This document shows, piece after piece, positions 7,948-16,477 of a stretch of DNA of 64,000 nt. Positions within the stretch are counted from its first letter, which is position 1; every line of letters begins with the position of its first letter. The position numbers and the translations under genes are program-made. Location: the NCBI RefSeq assembly GCF_002699985.1, contig NZ_LKBT01000023.1, positions 405,520-469,519 on the forward strand. Direction: 5' to 3'. This DNA is from Pseudomonas sp. ICMP 561. GTDB lineage: Bacteria > Pseudomonadota > Gammaproteobacteria > Pseudomonadales > Pseudomonadaceae. The notes beneath the pieces are model-generated. The model made no database searches. It was not told the origin of the DNA and saw only the letters and a program-made list of their open reading frames with translations.

Positions 7948-10692
7948 TCAGGATGCAATCAACTGCCGCAACACATAATGCAGAATCCCGCCCGCCTTGA
8001 AGTACTCCACCTCATTCAGCGTATCGATGCGGCACAGCACATCGACCAGTTCCTGAGTGCCGTCTTCGCGGGTGATCGTCAGCTTGAGGCTCATGCCAGG
8101 CCGAAGCTCAGCATGGGTCAGGCCGCTGATATCCAGCGTCTCCTTACCGGTAAGGTTCAACGTCTTGCGACTCTGGCCATTCTTGAACTGCAGCGGCAAC
8201 ACACCCATGCCGACCAGGTTTGAGCGGTGGATGCGCTCGAAGCTCTCGGCAATCACCGCTTTGACGCCCAGCAGGTTAGTGCCTTTTGCGGCCCAGTCGC
8301 GGCTTGAACCGGTGCCGTATTCCTGACCGGCAATGATCACCAGTGGTGTTTTTTCGGCCTGATAGCGCATGGCTGCATCGTAAATCGGCATCTTCTCGTC
8401 AGTGGGGGCGTGCAGGGTAAAACCACCTTCTTCGCCGCCGAGCATCTCGTTGCGGATACGGATATTGGCGAAGGTTCCGCGCATCATGACTTCATGGTTA
8501 CCGCGACGTGAACCGTAAGAGTTGAAGTCTCGTGGCTCAACGCCCTGTTGACGCAGATAGCGGCCTGCCGGGCTGTCCGCCTTGATGTTACCGGCCGGGG
8601 AAATGTGGTCGGTGGTCACCGAGTCACCCAGCAAGGCCAGCACACGTGCGCTGTGGATGTCTTCGATGACCGGCAGCGGCCCGGCGATGTCTTCGAAGAA
8701 GGGTGGATGCTGGATGTAGGTCGAATCGTCCTGCCACACGTAAGTTGCAGCTTGCGGCACTTCGATGGCTTGCCATTGTTCGTCGCCAGCGAACACTTCG
8801 GCGTATTCCTTGTGGAACATGCCGGTATTGACCTGTTCAACCGCTTCGGCGATTTCCTTTTGGCTCGGCCAGATATCGCGCAGATAAACCGGTTGACCGT
8901 CTTTGCCTTCACCCAGGGATTCACTGCTGATATCCACTCGCACGCTACCTGCCAGCGCATAGGCGACAACCAGCGGCGGGGAGGCCAGCCAGTTGGTTTT
9001 GACCAGCGGATGCACGCGGCCTTCGAAGTTACGGTTCCCGGACAGCACTGACGCCACGGTCAGATCCGATTGTTGAATGGCTTTCTCGATAGGATCAGGC
9101 AACGGCCCGGAGTTGCCGATGCATGTGGTACAGCCGTAGCCCACCAGATCGAAACCCAGTGCGTCGAGGTATTGGGTCAGCCCGGCTGCTTTGTAATAGT
9201 CGGTCACCACTTTGGAGCCAGGGGCCAGTGACGTCTTCACCCAGGGCTTGGTTTTCAGGCCTTTCTCCACGGCTTTTTTCGCCACCAGTCCGGCGGCCAT
9301 CATTACGCTAGGGTTAGAGGTGTTGGTACAGGAGGTAATTGCCGCGATGACCACAGCGCCGTTTTTCAGGCGATAGGTACGGCCTTCATGCTCGTATTCG
9401 GCCTCACCTGTCACTTGATCGGCATTGCCCACCGCGACACCACCGCCGCCTTCGCTTTCCAGACGACCTTCGTCTTTCTGGGCGGGTTTGAATTGCAGGC
9501 CAAGGAAATCAGTAAAGGCTTGGGCAACATCCGGCAACGCGACGCGATCCTGAGGACGCTTCGGACCGGCCAGGCTGGCTACGACCGTGTTCATGTCCAG
9601 TTCAAGGCTGTCGGTAAACACCGGATCCTGGCCGGGCAGGCGCCAGAGGCCTTGGGCCTTGCAGTAGGCCTCAACCAGTTTCACCGTTTCATCAGGACGA
9701 CCGGACAGGCGTAGATAGTCCAGGGTCACCTCGTCGACCGGGAAGAAACCGCACGTCGCACCATATTCAGGGGCCATGTTGGCGATGGTGGCACGGTCAG
9801 CCAATGGCAGTTCGGCCAGACCATCTCCGTAAAACTCGACAAATTTCCCGACTACGCCTTTCTTGCGCAGCATTTGCGTGACGGTCAGTACCAGGTCGGT
9901 GGCGGTGATGCCTTCTCTGAGCTTGCCATTGAGTTTGAAACCGATCACTTCCGGGATCAGCATCGACACCGGCTGACCCAGCATCGCTGCTTCCGCTTCG
10001 ATACCGCCCACACCCCAGCCCAGGACGCCGAGGCCGTTAATCATAGTGGTGTGAGAATCGGTGCCCACCAGCGTGTCGGGGAAGGCATAGGTGCGGCCAT
10101 CCTCGTCTTTGGTCCAGACCGTGCGCCCCAGGTATTCCAGATTGACCTGATGGCAGATCCCGGTACCCGGCGGTACTACGCTGAAATTATCGAAAGCGCT
10201 CTGGCCCCAGCGGAGAAAGGCGTAACGCTCCCCGTTGCGCTCCATTTCGATATCGACGTTTTGCGCAAATGAATCTGCATCGCCGAATTTGTCGACCATC
10301 ACCGAGTGGTCGATGACCAGATCCACGGGTGACAACGGGTTGATACGCTGCGGATCGCCGCCAGCCTTGGCCACGGCGGCGCGCATGGCAGCCAGATCGA
10401 CCACGGCCGGTACGCCGGTAAAGTCTTGCATCAGGACGCGGGCAGGGCGGTACTGAATTTCCCGGTCGGAGCGACGCTCGCCCAGCCATGCAGCCAGCGA
10501 TTTCAGGTCTGTTCCGGTGACGGTCTTGTTGTCCTCCCAGCGCAGCAGGTTTTCCAGCAGCACCTTGAGGGACATCGGCAATTTGCTCAGATCGCCCAGG
10601 CTCTTTGCGGCTTCCGGCAGACTGAAGTAGTGGTAGGTCTTGTTGTCGATTTCGAGTGTTTTAAGGGTGTTCAGGCTATCGAGGGAGGGCAT
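7948..10692 (-). CDS. acnA: Aconitate hydratase A
   Basis: A 914-residue TCA-cycle enzyme isomerising citrate and isocitrate through cis-aconitate, cytoplasmic, with a [4Fe-4S] cluster. The cluster cysteines appear in ITSCTNTSNPSV and GYGCTTCIGNSGP; the C-terminal swivel domain has YGSRRGNHEVM and GQEYGTGSSRDWAAKG, with the catalytic Ser and Arg residues. The length matches AcnA rather than the shorter AcnB. The start at 10692 is preceded by AAGGAG, six bases before the ATG. It diverges from rlmM, as in other pseudomonads. Confidence 0.97.
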   Translation of the reverse strand: MPSLDSLNTLKTLEIDNKTYHYFSLPEAAKSLGDLSKLPMSLKVLLENLLRWEDNKTVTGTDLKSLAAWLGERRSDREIQYRPARVLMQDFTGVPAVVDLAAMRAAVAKAGGDPQRINPLSPVDLVIDHSVMVDKFGDADSFAQNVDIEMERNGERYAFLRWGQSAFDNFSVVPPGTGICHQVNLEYLGRTVWTKDEDGRTYAFPDTLVGTDSHTTMINGLGVLGWGVGGIEAEAAMLGQPVSMLIPEVIGFKLNGKLREGITATDLVLTVTQMLRKKGVVGKFVEFYGDGLAELPLADRATIANMAPEYGATCGFFPVDEVTLDYLRLSGRPDETVKLVEAYCKAQGLWRLPGQDPVFTDSLELDMNTVVASLAGPKRPQDRVALPDVAQAFTDFLGLQFKPAQKDEGRLESEGGGGVAVGNADQVTGEAEYEHEGRTYRLKNGAVVIAAITSCTNTSNPSVMMAAGLVAKKAVEKGLKTKPWVKTSLAPGSKVVTDYYKAAGLTQYLDALGFDLVGYGCTTCIGNSGPLPDPIEKAIQQSDLTVASVLSGNRNFEGRVHPLVKTNWLASPPLVVAYALAGSVRVDISSESLGEGKDGQPVYLRDIWPSQKEIAEAVEQVNTGMFHKEYAEVFAGDEQWQAIEVPQAATYVWQDDSTYIQHPPFFEDIAGPLPVIEDIHSARVLALLGDSVTTDHISPAGNIKADSPAGRYLRQQGVEPRDFNSYGSRRGNHEVMMRGTFANIRIRNEMLGGEEGGFTLHAPTDEKMPIYDAAMRYQAEKTPLVIIAGQEYGTGSSRDWAAKGTNLLGVKAVIAESFERIHRSNLVGMGVLPLQFKNGQSRKTLNLTGKETLDISGLTHAELRPGMSLKLTITREDGTQELVDVLCRIDTLNEVEYFKAGGILHYVLRQLIAS

Positions 10693-10901
10693 GAAATAAC
10701 TCCTTTGATGCGTCCGCACGGTACGGACTGGACGATTTAAATCCTTTTGCAAGCTTGGGTCTTGGTATCGCTCGCGATTGAATGCTTATGTGCTAATGAC
10801 CAGCCGGTTCCACCAGTGGTTCCTGATTCAGCTATCATGCTCGCCTTTTGCGTCGCTGAGGTTAATTCTCTCGTATAGGTCGACGTGTTCAGGAGCACCC
10901 C

Positions 10902-11969
10902 ATGAACACCCTGTTTATGCACTGTCGTCCGGGCTTTGAAGGTGAGGTCTGTTCGGAAATCGCCGAGCATGCGGCACGCCTCAATGTGTCCGGCTACGCC
11001 AAAGCCAAGCCAAATACCGCCTGCGCCGAATTTGTCTGCACCGAAGACGATGGTGCCGAGCGGCTTATGAATGGCCAGCGCTTCTCGAAACTGATCTTCC
11101 CTCGCCAATGGGCTCGGGGTGTGTTTCTGGAGTTGCCGGAAACAGACCGCATCAGTGTCATTCTTGCGCACATGGCTAGCTTTGCCACCTGCGGCAGCCT
11201 GTGGCTGGAAGTGGTCGACACCAACGATGGCAAGGAGCTTTCGACGTTCTGTCGCAAGTTCGAAGCCCCGTTGCGCAAGGCGCTGACTCAGGCTGGCAAG
11301 CTGGTCGACGATCCGCGTAAGCCACGCTTGTTGCTGACCTTCAAGAGTGGTCGTGAGGTGTTTCTCGGACTGGCTGATGCCGACAATTCGGCGATGTGGC
11401 CCATGGGCATCCCTCGTCTGAAATTTCCCCGTGAAGCGCCAAGTCGTTCGACGCTGAAACTGGAAGAGGCCTGGCATCACTTCATCCCGCGTGATCAGTG
11501 GGATGAGCGTCTTTCCGGTGACATGACCGGTGTCGACCTCGGTGCTGCGCCGGGTGGCTGGACTTACCAACTGGTGCGCCGCGGCATGCTGGTGACGGCC
11601 ATCGACAACGGGCCAATGGCCGAAAGCCTGATGGACACCGGGCTGGTTCAGCATTTGATGGCCGATGGGTTTACTTACAAACCGCGCCAACCGGTGGACT
11701 GGATGGTGTGTGACATCGTCGAGAAACCTGCGCGTAATGCTGCTTTGCTGGAAACCTGGCTGGGCGAGGGCTTGTGTCGCGAAGCCGTGGTCAACCTCAA
11801 ATTGCCGATGAAGCAGCGTTATGCCGAAGTCAGTCGCCTGTTGCTGCGCATTGAGGAAGGCTTCGAAGCGCGAGGTATTCGGGTTGAGATCGGCTGCAAG
11901 CAGCTGTACCACGACCGCGAAGAAGTGACCTGCCATTTGCGTCGGCTGGACGGGAAGCGCAAGGGCTGA
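10902..11969 (+). CDS. rlmM: 23S rRNA (cytidine-2498-2'-O)-methyltransferase
   Basis: A 355-residue enzyme that methylates C2498 of 23S rRNA using S-adenosylmethionine. The N-terminal third is a THUMP-like RNA-binding region. The C-terminal Rossmann fold shows the SAM motif TGVDLGAAPGGWT near residue 210, a catalytic Asp in WMVCDIVEKP and a catalytic Lys in VNLKLPMKQ. GGAG precedes the ATG. The neighbour acnA is divergent, 209 bp away. Confidence 0.95.
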   Translation: MNTLFMHCRPGFEGEVCSEIAEHAARLNVSGYAKAKPNTACAEFVCTEDDGAERLMNGQRFSKLIFPRQWARGVFLELPETDRISVILAHMASFATCGSLWLEVVDTNDGKELSTFCRKFEAPLRKALTQAGKLVDDPRKPRLLLTFKSGREVFLGLADADNSAMWPMGIPRLKFPREAPSRSTLKLEEAWHHFIPRDQWDERLSGDMTGVDLGAAPGGWTYQLVRRGMLVTAIDNGPMAESLMDTGLVQHLMADGFTYKPRQPVDWMVCDIVEKPARNAALLETWLGEGLCREAVVNLKLPMKQRYAEVSRLLLRIEEGFEARGIRVEIGCKQLYHDREEVTCHLRRLDGKRKG

Positions 11970-11994
11970 AGATAAGGCCCCCACACGCTCAACT

Positions 11995-12085
11995 CGTAGG
12001 ACCGGCTTTAGCCGGGAGGGCTCCGAGATATTCGCTAAATTTGCTTCTGCAGAAATACTGCCCTCCCGGCTAAAGCCGGTCCTAC
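11995..12085. repeat. REP inverted pair (family A)
   Basis: Arms at 11996-12020 and 12061-12085 are perfect reverse complements of 25 nt and share the core of the element at 6687-6780. It lies between rlmM and miaE. Confidence 0.85.
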
Positions 12086-12188
12086 AAGATCAATATAGAT
12101 CTCCCACAGGTAAAATCGCATTTCTATCGCCGGACACCGGCTGCCCTCGTATAATGCCCGGCCTTGTCGTCCGGCCTTTTGTGAGCCT

Positions 12189-12800
12189 ATGTACCCGATT
12201 CCCGAAATTGAAGCCTTCCTCCTTTGCCGCACCCCCGACAGTTGGGTCCAGGCTGCATTATGCAATCTGGATATCCTGCTGATCGACCACGCGAACAACG
12301 AAAAGAAGGCGGCCGGGGCGGCGTTTCAGTTCATGTTCCAGTACAACGACAAGTTCGACCTGCTAAGCAAGATGTCGCGCCTCGCCCGTGAAGAACTGCG
12401 GCACTTCGAGCAAGTGCTGAGCATCATCCGCAAGCGCGAAATCCCCATGGCCAACGTCAGTTCTGCACGGTATGCCGGGGCTCTGCGCAAGCTGGTGCGC
12501 AATCACAATCCGTATCGTCTGACGGATGCGTTGATCGTCGGGGCGATTGTCGAAGCCCGTTCCTGCGAGCGCTTCGCCTGTCTGGTGCCGCATCTGGATG
12601 AGGAACTGGGCAAGTTCTACGCCGGGCTGTTGAAATCCGAAGCACGGCATTTTCAGGACTACCTGAAGCTGGCCTATACCTATGGCGACAAGGCTGATGT
12701 TGACGCCAAAATCGAAGAAGTCCGCCTCGCCGAACGCGAACTGATCGAAAGCCCGGACGAAGAGTTCCGGTTCCACAGCGGTGTGCCGGCGTTCGGTTGA
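12189..12800 (+). CDS. miaE: tRNA-(2-methylthio-N6-isopentenyladenosine-37) hydroxylase
   Basis: A 203-residue non-haem diiron monooxygenase that hydroxylates the isopentenyl chain of ms2i6A37 in tRNA. Diiron ligands are recognisable in REELRHFEQVL and LLKSEARHFQDY, with additional Glu residues in IVEARSCERF. The whole chain is alpha-helical and ferritin-like, of normal length for the family. It stands alone, flanked by REP elements on both sides, with only a weak ribosome binding site (GTGAG) before the ATG. Confidence 0.93.
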   Translation: MYPIPEIEAFLLCRTPDSWVQAALCNLDILLIDHANNEKKAAGAAFQFMFQYNDKFDLLSKMSRLAREELRHFEQVLSIIRKREIPMANVSSARYAGALRKLVRNHNPYRLTDALIVGAIVEARSCERFACLVPHLDEELGKFYAGLLKSEARHFQDYLKLAYTYGDKADVDAKIEEVRLAERELIESPDEEFRFHSGVPAFG

Positions 12801-12854
12801 GCCCGATCTCTCAACCAGCTTTCTGACCTATGGCGACACGCCTACCGCGCTAAA

Positions 12855-12942
12855 CCGGTAGGAGCGAATTTGTTCGCGAGGCGGTGTGTCAGCGACTGAT
12901 GTTTTTCAGTCATGCCCCTCGCGAACAAGTTCGCTCCTACCG
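12855..12942. repeat. REP inverted pair (family C: GGTAGGAGCGAACTTGTTCGCG), copy 1 of a tandem
   Basis: Arms 12855-12880 and 12918-12942 pair with one or two mismatches. The centre is nearly identical to that of the copy at 13023-13117, so the two arose by duplication. Confidence 0.85.
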
Positions 12943-13022
12943 ACTTCGCAACCTGCCTTCTCACCTCGCCAAAATCGAAACTATCCACATTGTCGAGCGC
13001 TGGCCTTCCTCAATCTGCACTG

Positions 13023-13117
13023 AACCGGTAGGAGCGAACTTGTTCGCGAAGCGTTGTGTCAGCGACTGATGTTTTTCAGTCATGCCCCCTCGCGAACAAG
13101 TTCGCTCCTATCGGTTT
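13023..13117. repeat. REP inverted pair (family C), copy 2 of a tandem
   Basis: Same arms and almost the same centre as 12855-12942; the start-to-start distance is 168 bp. It ends about 50 bp before the marR promoter. The 430-bp gap between miaE and marR holds only these two elements and that promoter. Confidence 0.85.
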
Positions 13118-13164
13118 AGCACACGTCTCGCTTCCTAAAAATAGTAAGCAAGCTAATAAAAGCT

Positions 13165-13215
13165 TTGCCATTTGCTGCCTAGGCAGTAATATCACCACAT
13201 TCTCTGCCTAGGCAG
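13165..13215 (+). promoter_or_regulatory. marR-emr operon promoter with two identical palindromic operators
   Basis: TTGCCA (13165-13170), a 16-bp spacer and TAATAT (13187-13192) make a plausible sigma-70 promoter. The perfect palindrome CTGCCTAGGCAG occurs twice, at 13175-13186 (filling the spacer) and 13204-13215 (around +6 to +17), 29 bp apart. This layout fits repression by the MarR protein encoded directly downstream. Confidence 0.75.
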
Positions 13216-13231
13216 CTAATTTGGTGGATTC

Positions 13232-13720
13232 ATGAAACATTTCAGTCCTGACAATCAGCAGTCGACGATCATGGGCATGCTGATCGGCCGCACCAATTCG
13301 CTGAAGGATCGCATTCTCGACAAGCAATTAGTGCCCTACGGCATCACTTTCTCGCAGTTCAAGGTGTTGATCATCGTTGCCCAGTTCCGTGCGGACACTC
13401 CCGCTGAATTGTGTCGGCACCTGTCTCTGGACAGCGGTTCCATGACCCGCATGCTTGATCGCCTTGAGCAGAAACAATTGCTGGAGCGCACCCGATCGGC
13501 TACTGATCGGCGTCAGGTTCAGCTCGTTCTGACAGAGCAGGGGCGAATCATCACCGACCAATTGCCACAGATTGGCGCTGAAGCCATGAATGAGCTGCTT
13601 GGCGTGCTGGATGCGGAAGAGGTGGCAAGTCTGGAGCGAATCCTCAGCAAGGTGCTGATTGATGCCAACGATCACATCGCCATTACCCGTCTGAGTTTCA
13701 AAGACAGAGGTGCAGAATGA
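13232..13720 (+). CDS. MarR family repressor of the efflux operon
   Basis: A 162-residue winged-helix regulator; the recognition region is AELCRHLSLDSGSMTRMLDRLEQKQLL, quoted here by its ends at residues 55-81, followed by the wing SATDRRQVQLVLTEQG. It is the first gene of a four-gene operon and overlaps the outer-membrane factor gene by 4 bp. Two copies of a 12-bp palindrome lie at its promoter, which supports autoregulation together with the pump genes. Such EmrR/MarR proteins release DNA on binding lipophilic or phenolic drugs. Confidence 0.9.
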   Translation: MKHFSPDNQQSTIMGMLIGRTNSLKDRILDKQLVPYGITFSQFKVLIIVAQFRADTPAELCRHLSLDSGSMTRMLDRLEQKQLLERTRSATDRRQVQLVLTEQGRIITDQLPQIGAEAMNELLGVLDAEEVASLERILSKVLIDANDHIAITRLSFKDRGAE

Positions 13721-15192
13721 GCCTTTCTATATCGCGGGCGCGCTATAGCCTGTTGCTGATCGCCCTGAGTGTCGCCGGTTGCGCCAACTACAGCGGCCTG
13801 ACCACCCAAGGCAAAAGCCTTGACGCTAATAACCTGCAAGCCGAACACAGCCTGCAAGGTATTAGCCTGTCGCCTGCGGCCTGGCCTAAACGTGACTGGT
13901 GGACAAACCTCGGCGATCCTCAACTGAACGCCCTGATCGACGAAGCCCTGCGCGATAGCCCCGACATGCAGGTCGCCAATGCGCGCACTCATCAAGCCAT
14001 GGCTTCGGCTTACGCTGCCGATGCGGCACGTATGCCTACGGTCGACGCCGACGCCAGTGTCAGCCGCTCGCGCCTGGCCCGGGATCAGGACCCAAGTGGC
14101 ATGGGCGGGCGCTACAGCACGTTGCGCAGTCTCGCGGTGAACTTCAATTACAACTTCGATTTGTGGGGCGGCCAGCGGGCAGCCTGGGAAGCGGCTTTGG
14201 GTCAGGCTCGCGCTGCTGAAGTCGATGAACAAGCTGCGCGCCTGACGTTGGCTGCCGATGTGGCACGTGCCTACAGCAATGTAGGCCAGGCTTACATCGT
14301 TCATGATCTGGCGACTGAGGATCTCAAGCGCACGCAACAATTGCTCAACCTGGGCAATCAGCGCCTGCAGTCCGGGATCGACAGCCAGTATCAATATCAG
14401 CAGACCGAAAGCCTGGAGGCCAACTCCCAAGAGGCGCTGATCGCTGCCGAGAAAAGCCTGCGCAGCGCCAAAATCGCTTTGGCGGTGCTACTCGGTAAAG
14501 GCCCGGATCGCGGTCAGGAAATCGCCAGACCCAACGTGCTCAAACCGGCCGTTGTTACCTTGCCGACTTCATTGCCAGCCGAGTTGCTGGGACGTCGGCC
14601 TGACATCGTCGCGGCCCGCTGGCGCGTTGAAGCCGCGAGCAAGAACATCGTGGCGGGCAAGACCAATTTCTATCCGAACCTGAACCTCAGTGCCGCTGCC
14701 GGGGCTGAGTCGTTGCTGGGTGACGCTATGTTTGGTTCGGCCAGCCGCTTCTTCAATGTTGCTCCGACCATCTCCTTGCCGTTGTTCGACGGCGACCGTT
14801 TGCGTGCTGATCTGGACGCTCGCGATGCCGACTACGATCTGGCCGTGGCGCAGTACAACAAGAGCTTGGTGCGGGCCTTGGGCGACGTCAGCGACAACAT
14901 CGGTCAGTTGCGTGCCATCGATGGCCAGATTCAGGCCCGTCAGCACGCCACGGATGTGGTCCAGCAATCTTTCAACACCGTGACCCAGCGCTATGGCTCG
15001 GGGATCGGCAATTACCTGGACGTGCTGACTACAGAGCAGCAATTACTCCAGTCACAACGCCAACTGGCTGATCTCAACGCCGAACGAATCGATTTATCGA
15101 TCCAGTTGATGCAAGCCCTGGGCGGTGGTTTCGAGGGCGAAAGTCCCTCCGACGCCACTTCATCAACTGCTTCGCTGACTAACTCAAGGTAA
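13717..15192 (+). CDS. Outer-membrane efflux lipoprotein (NodT/OprM family)
   Basis: A 491-residue outer-membrane factor of a tripartite pump. The signal peptide ends in a lipobox (LSVAGC, Cys at about residue 22), so it is probably lipid-anchored. Two repeated OEP domains follow, with the conserved WWTNLGDPQLNALI start and the ELLGRRPDIVAARWRVEAA motif at the second repeat. The ATG overlaps the marR stop (ATGA). It should form the channel for the EmrA and EmrB partners encoded next. Confidence 0.92.
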   Translation: MSLSISRARYSLLLIALSVAGCANYSGLTTQGKSLDANNLQAEHSLQGISLSPAAWPKRDWWTNLGDPQLNALIDEALRDSPDMQVANARTHQAMASAYAADAARMPTVDADASVSRSRLARDQDPSGMGGRYSTLRSLAVNFNYNFDLWGGQRAAWEAALGQARAAEVDEQAARLTLAADVARAYSNVGQAYIVHDLATEDLKRTQQLLNLGNQRLQSGIDSQYQYQQTESLEANSQEALIAAEKSLRSAKIALAVLLGKGPDRGQEIARPNVLKPAVVTLPTSLPAELLGRRPDIVAARWRVEAASKNIVAGKTNFYPNLNLSAAAGAESLLGDAMFGSASRFFNVAPTISLPLFDGDRLRADLDARDADYDLAVAQYNKSLVRALGDVSDNIGQLRAIDGQIQARQHATDVVQQSFNTVTQRYGSGIGNYLDVLTTEQQLLQSQRQLADLNAERIDLSIQLMQALGGGFEGESPSDATSSTASLTNSR

Positions 15193-15197
15193 TCGTC

Positions 15198-16412
15198 ATG
15201 GCCACTGCCGCTAGCGAAAACACTTCTGGGAACGCTCCGGAAAACAGTAAAAAAGACACTAACCCACGTAAGCGCAAACTGCTCCTGATCGGCTTGGCGC
15301 TCGTGGTCATTCTCGGCGGGTTGGGCGTCTGGGCCTGGCATGAACTGTATGGCCGCTGGAATGAAAACACCGACGATGCTTATGTGAACGGCAACGTGGT
15401 GGAAATCACTCCGCTGGTCACCGGCACCGTGACCAGCATTGGCGCGGATGATGGTGATCTGGTTCGCGCCGGTCAGGTGTTGCTGCAATTTGACCCTGCG
15501 GATGCCGAAGTCGGTCTGCAAAGTGCCGAAGCCAATCTGGGCAAGACTGTGCGGCAGGTTCGCGGTCTGTACAGCAATGTCGACGGCATGAAAGCTCAGT
15601 TGGCAGCCCAGCGCGCTGAAGTGAAAAAGGCTCAGGACAACTACACCCGACGCAAGAGTCTGGCCGCTGGCGGGGCAATTTCTCAGGAAGAACTCTCCCA
15701 TGCCCATGACGATTTGATCAGTGCGCAAAGCGCCTTGAGCAATGTTCAGCAGCAACTGGCGAGTAGCGTCGCGTTGGTGGATGACACCGAAGTGTCGTCG
15801 CACCCGGACGTGAAGGCCGCTGCGGCTCAGGTGCGTCAGGCTTACCTGGCCAATGCTCGCAGCACCTTGATCGCACCCGTCACCGGTTATGTCGCCAAAC
15901 GAACGGTACAACTGGGTCAGCGCGTTCAGCCTGGCACCGCATTGATGGCGGTGATTCCGCTGGATCAGTTGTGGATCGATGCCAACTTCAAGGAAACCCA
16001 ACTGGGCAAAATGCGCATTGGTCAGCCGGTGGAAATCGAGTCGGATCTTTACGGCAGCGACGTGAAGTACAGCGGCACCATCGACAGCCTGGGTGCCGGT
16101 ACCGGCAGTGCATTCGCTCTGCTGCCTGCACAGAACGCCACCGGCAACTGGATCAAGATCGTTCAGCGCGTTCCCGTTCGTGTCCACATCAACGCAGAAG
16201 AACTGGCGAAGCATCCGCTGCGCATCGGCCTGTCCACGACAGTTAACGTCGATCTGCATGATCAGAGCGGACCGGTATTGGCGCAACAGCCGCCGAAGCA
16301 GGCTTCGTTCAGCACCAACGTCTATGAGCAGCAACTGGCCGAGGCAGATGCCTTGATCAATCGTCTGATTCATGAAAACAGCGCACTGACCGGCAAGACT
16401 GCTCAGCGCTGA
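15198..16412 (+). CDS. EmrA-type periplasmic adaptor (HlyD family)
   Basis: A 404-residue membrane fusion protein. Residues 1-25 are a charged cytoplasmic tail, about 26-48 a single membrane segment, then a biotinyl-lipoyl half motif (TDDAYVNGNVVEITPLVTGTV), a long coiled-coil hairpin, and the second lipoyl half (LIAPVTGYVAKRTVQLGQ) with a beta-barrel domain. It bridges the MFS pump and the outer-membrane channel. Only 5 bp separate it from the upstream stop codon. A C-terminal tail of about 50 residues continues past the family core. Confidence 0.92.
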   Translation: MATAASENTSGNAPENSKKDTNPRKRKLLLIGLALVVILGGLGVWAWHELYGRWNENTDDAYVNGNVVEITPLVTGTVTSIGADDGDLVRAGQVLLQFDPADAEVGLQSAEANLGKTVRQVRGLYSNVDGMKAQLAAQRAEVKKAQDNYTRRKSLAAGGAISQEELSHAHDDLISAQSALSNVQQQLASSVALVDDTEVSSHPDVKAAAAQVRQAYLANARSTLIAPVTGYVAKRTVQLGQRVQPGTALMAVIPLDQLWIDANFKETQLGKMRIGQPVEIESDLYGSDVKYSGTIDSLGAGTGSAFALLPAQNATGNWIKIVQRVPVRVHINAEELAKHPLRIGLSTTVNVDLHDQSGPVLAQQPPKQASFSTNVYEQQLAEADALINRLIHENSALTGKTAQR

Positions 16413-16477
16413 TCCGCCAATCCGCGTGCCCTGGCCTTTGAACGGCCGGGGCAGCGTCAAGTTTTCAGGGATTCGCG

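Noticed and set aside
10737..11984. 415-codon frame antisense to rlmM
   Set aside because: rlmM has complete motifs and a Shine-Dalgarno sequence; the antisense product resembles nothing.
12855..13117. CRISPR-like repeat spacing upstream of marR
   Set aside because: Only two units, each an inverted pair with a shared centre; these are REPINs, not a repeat-spacer array.
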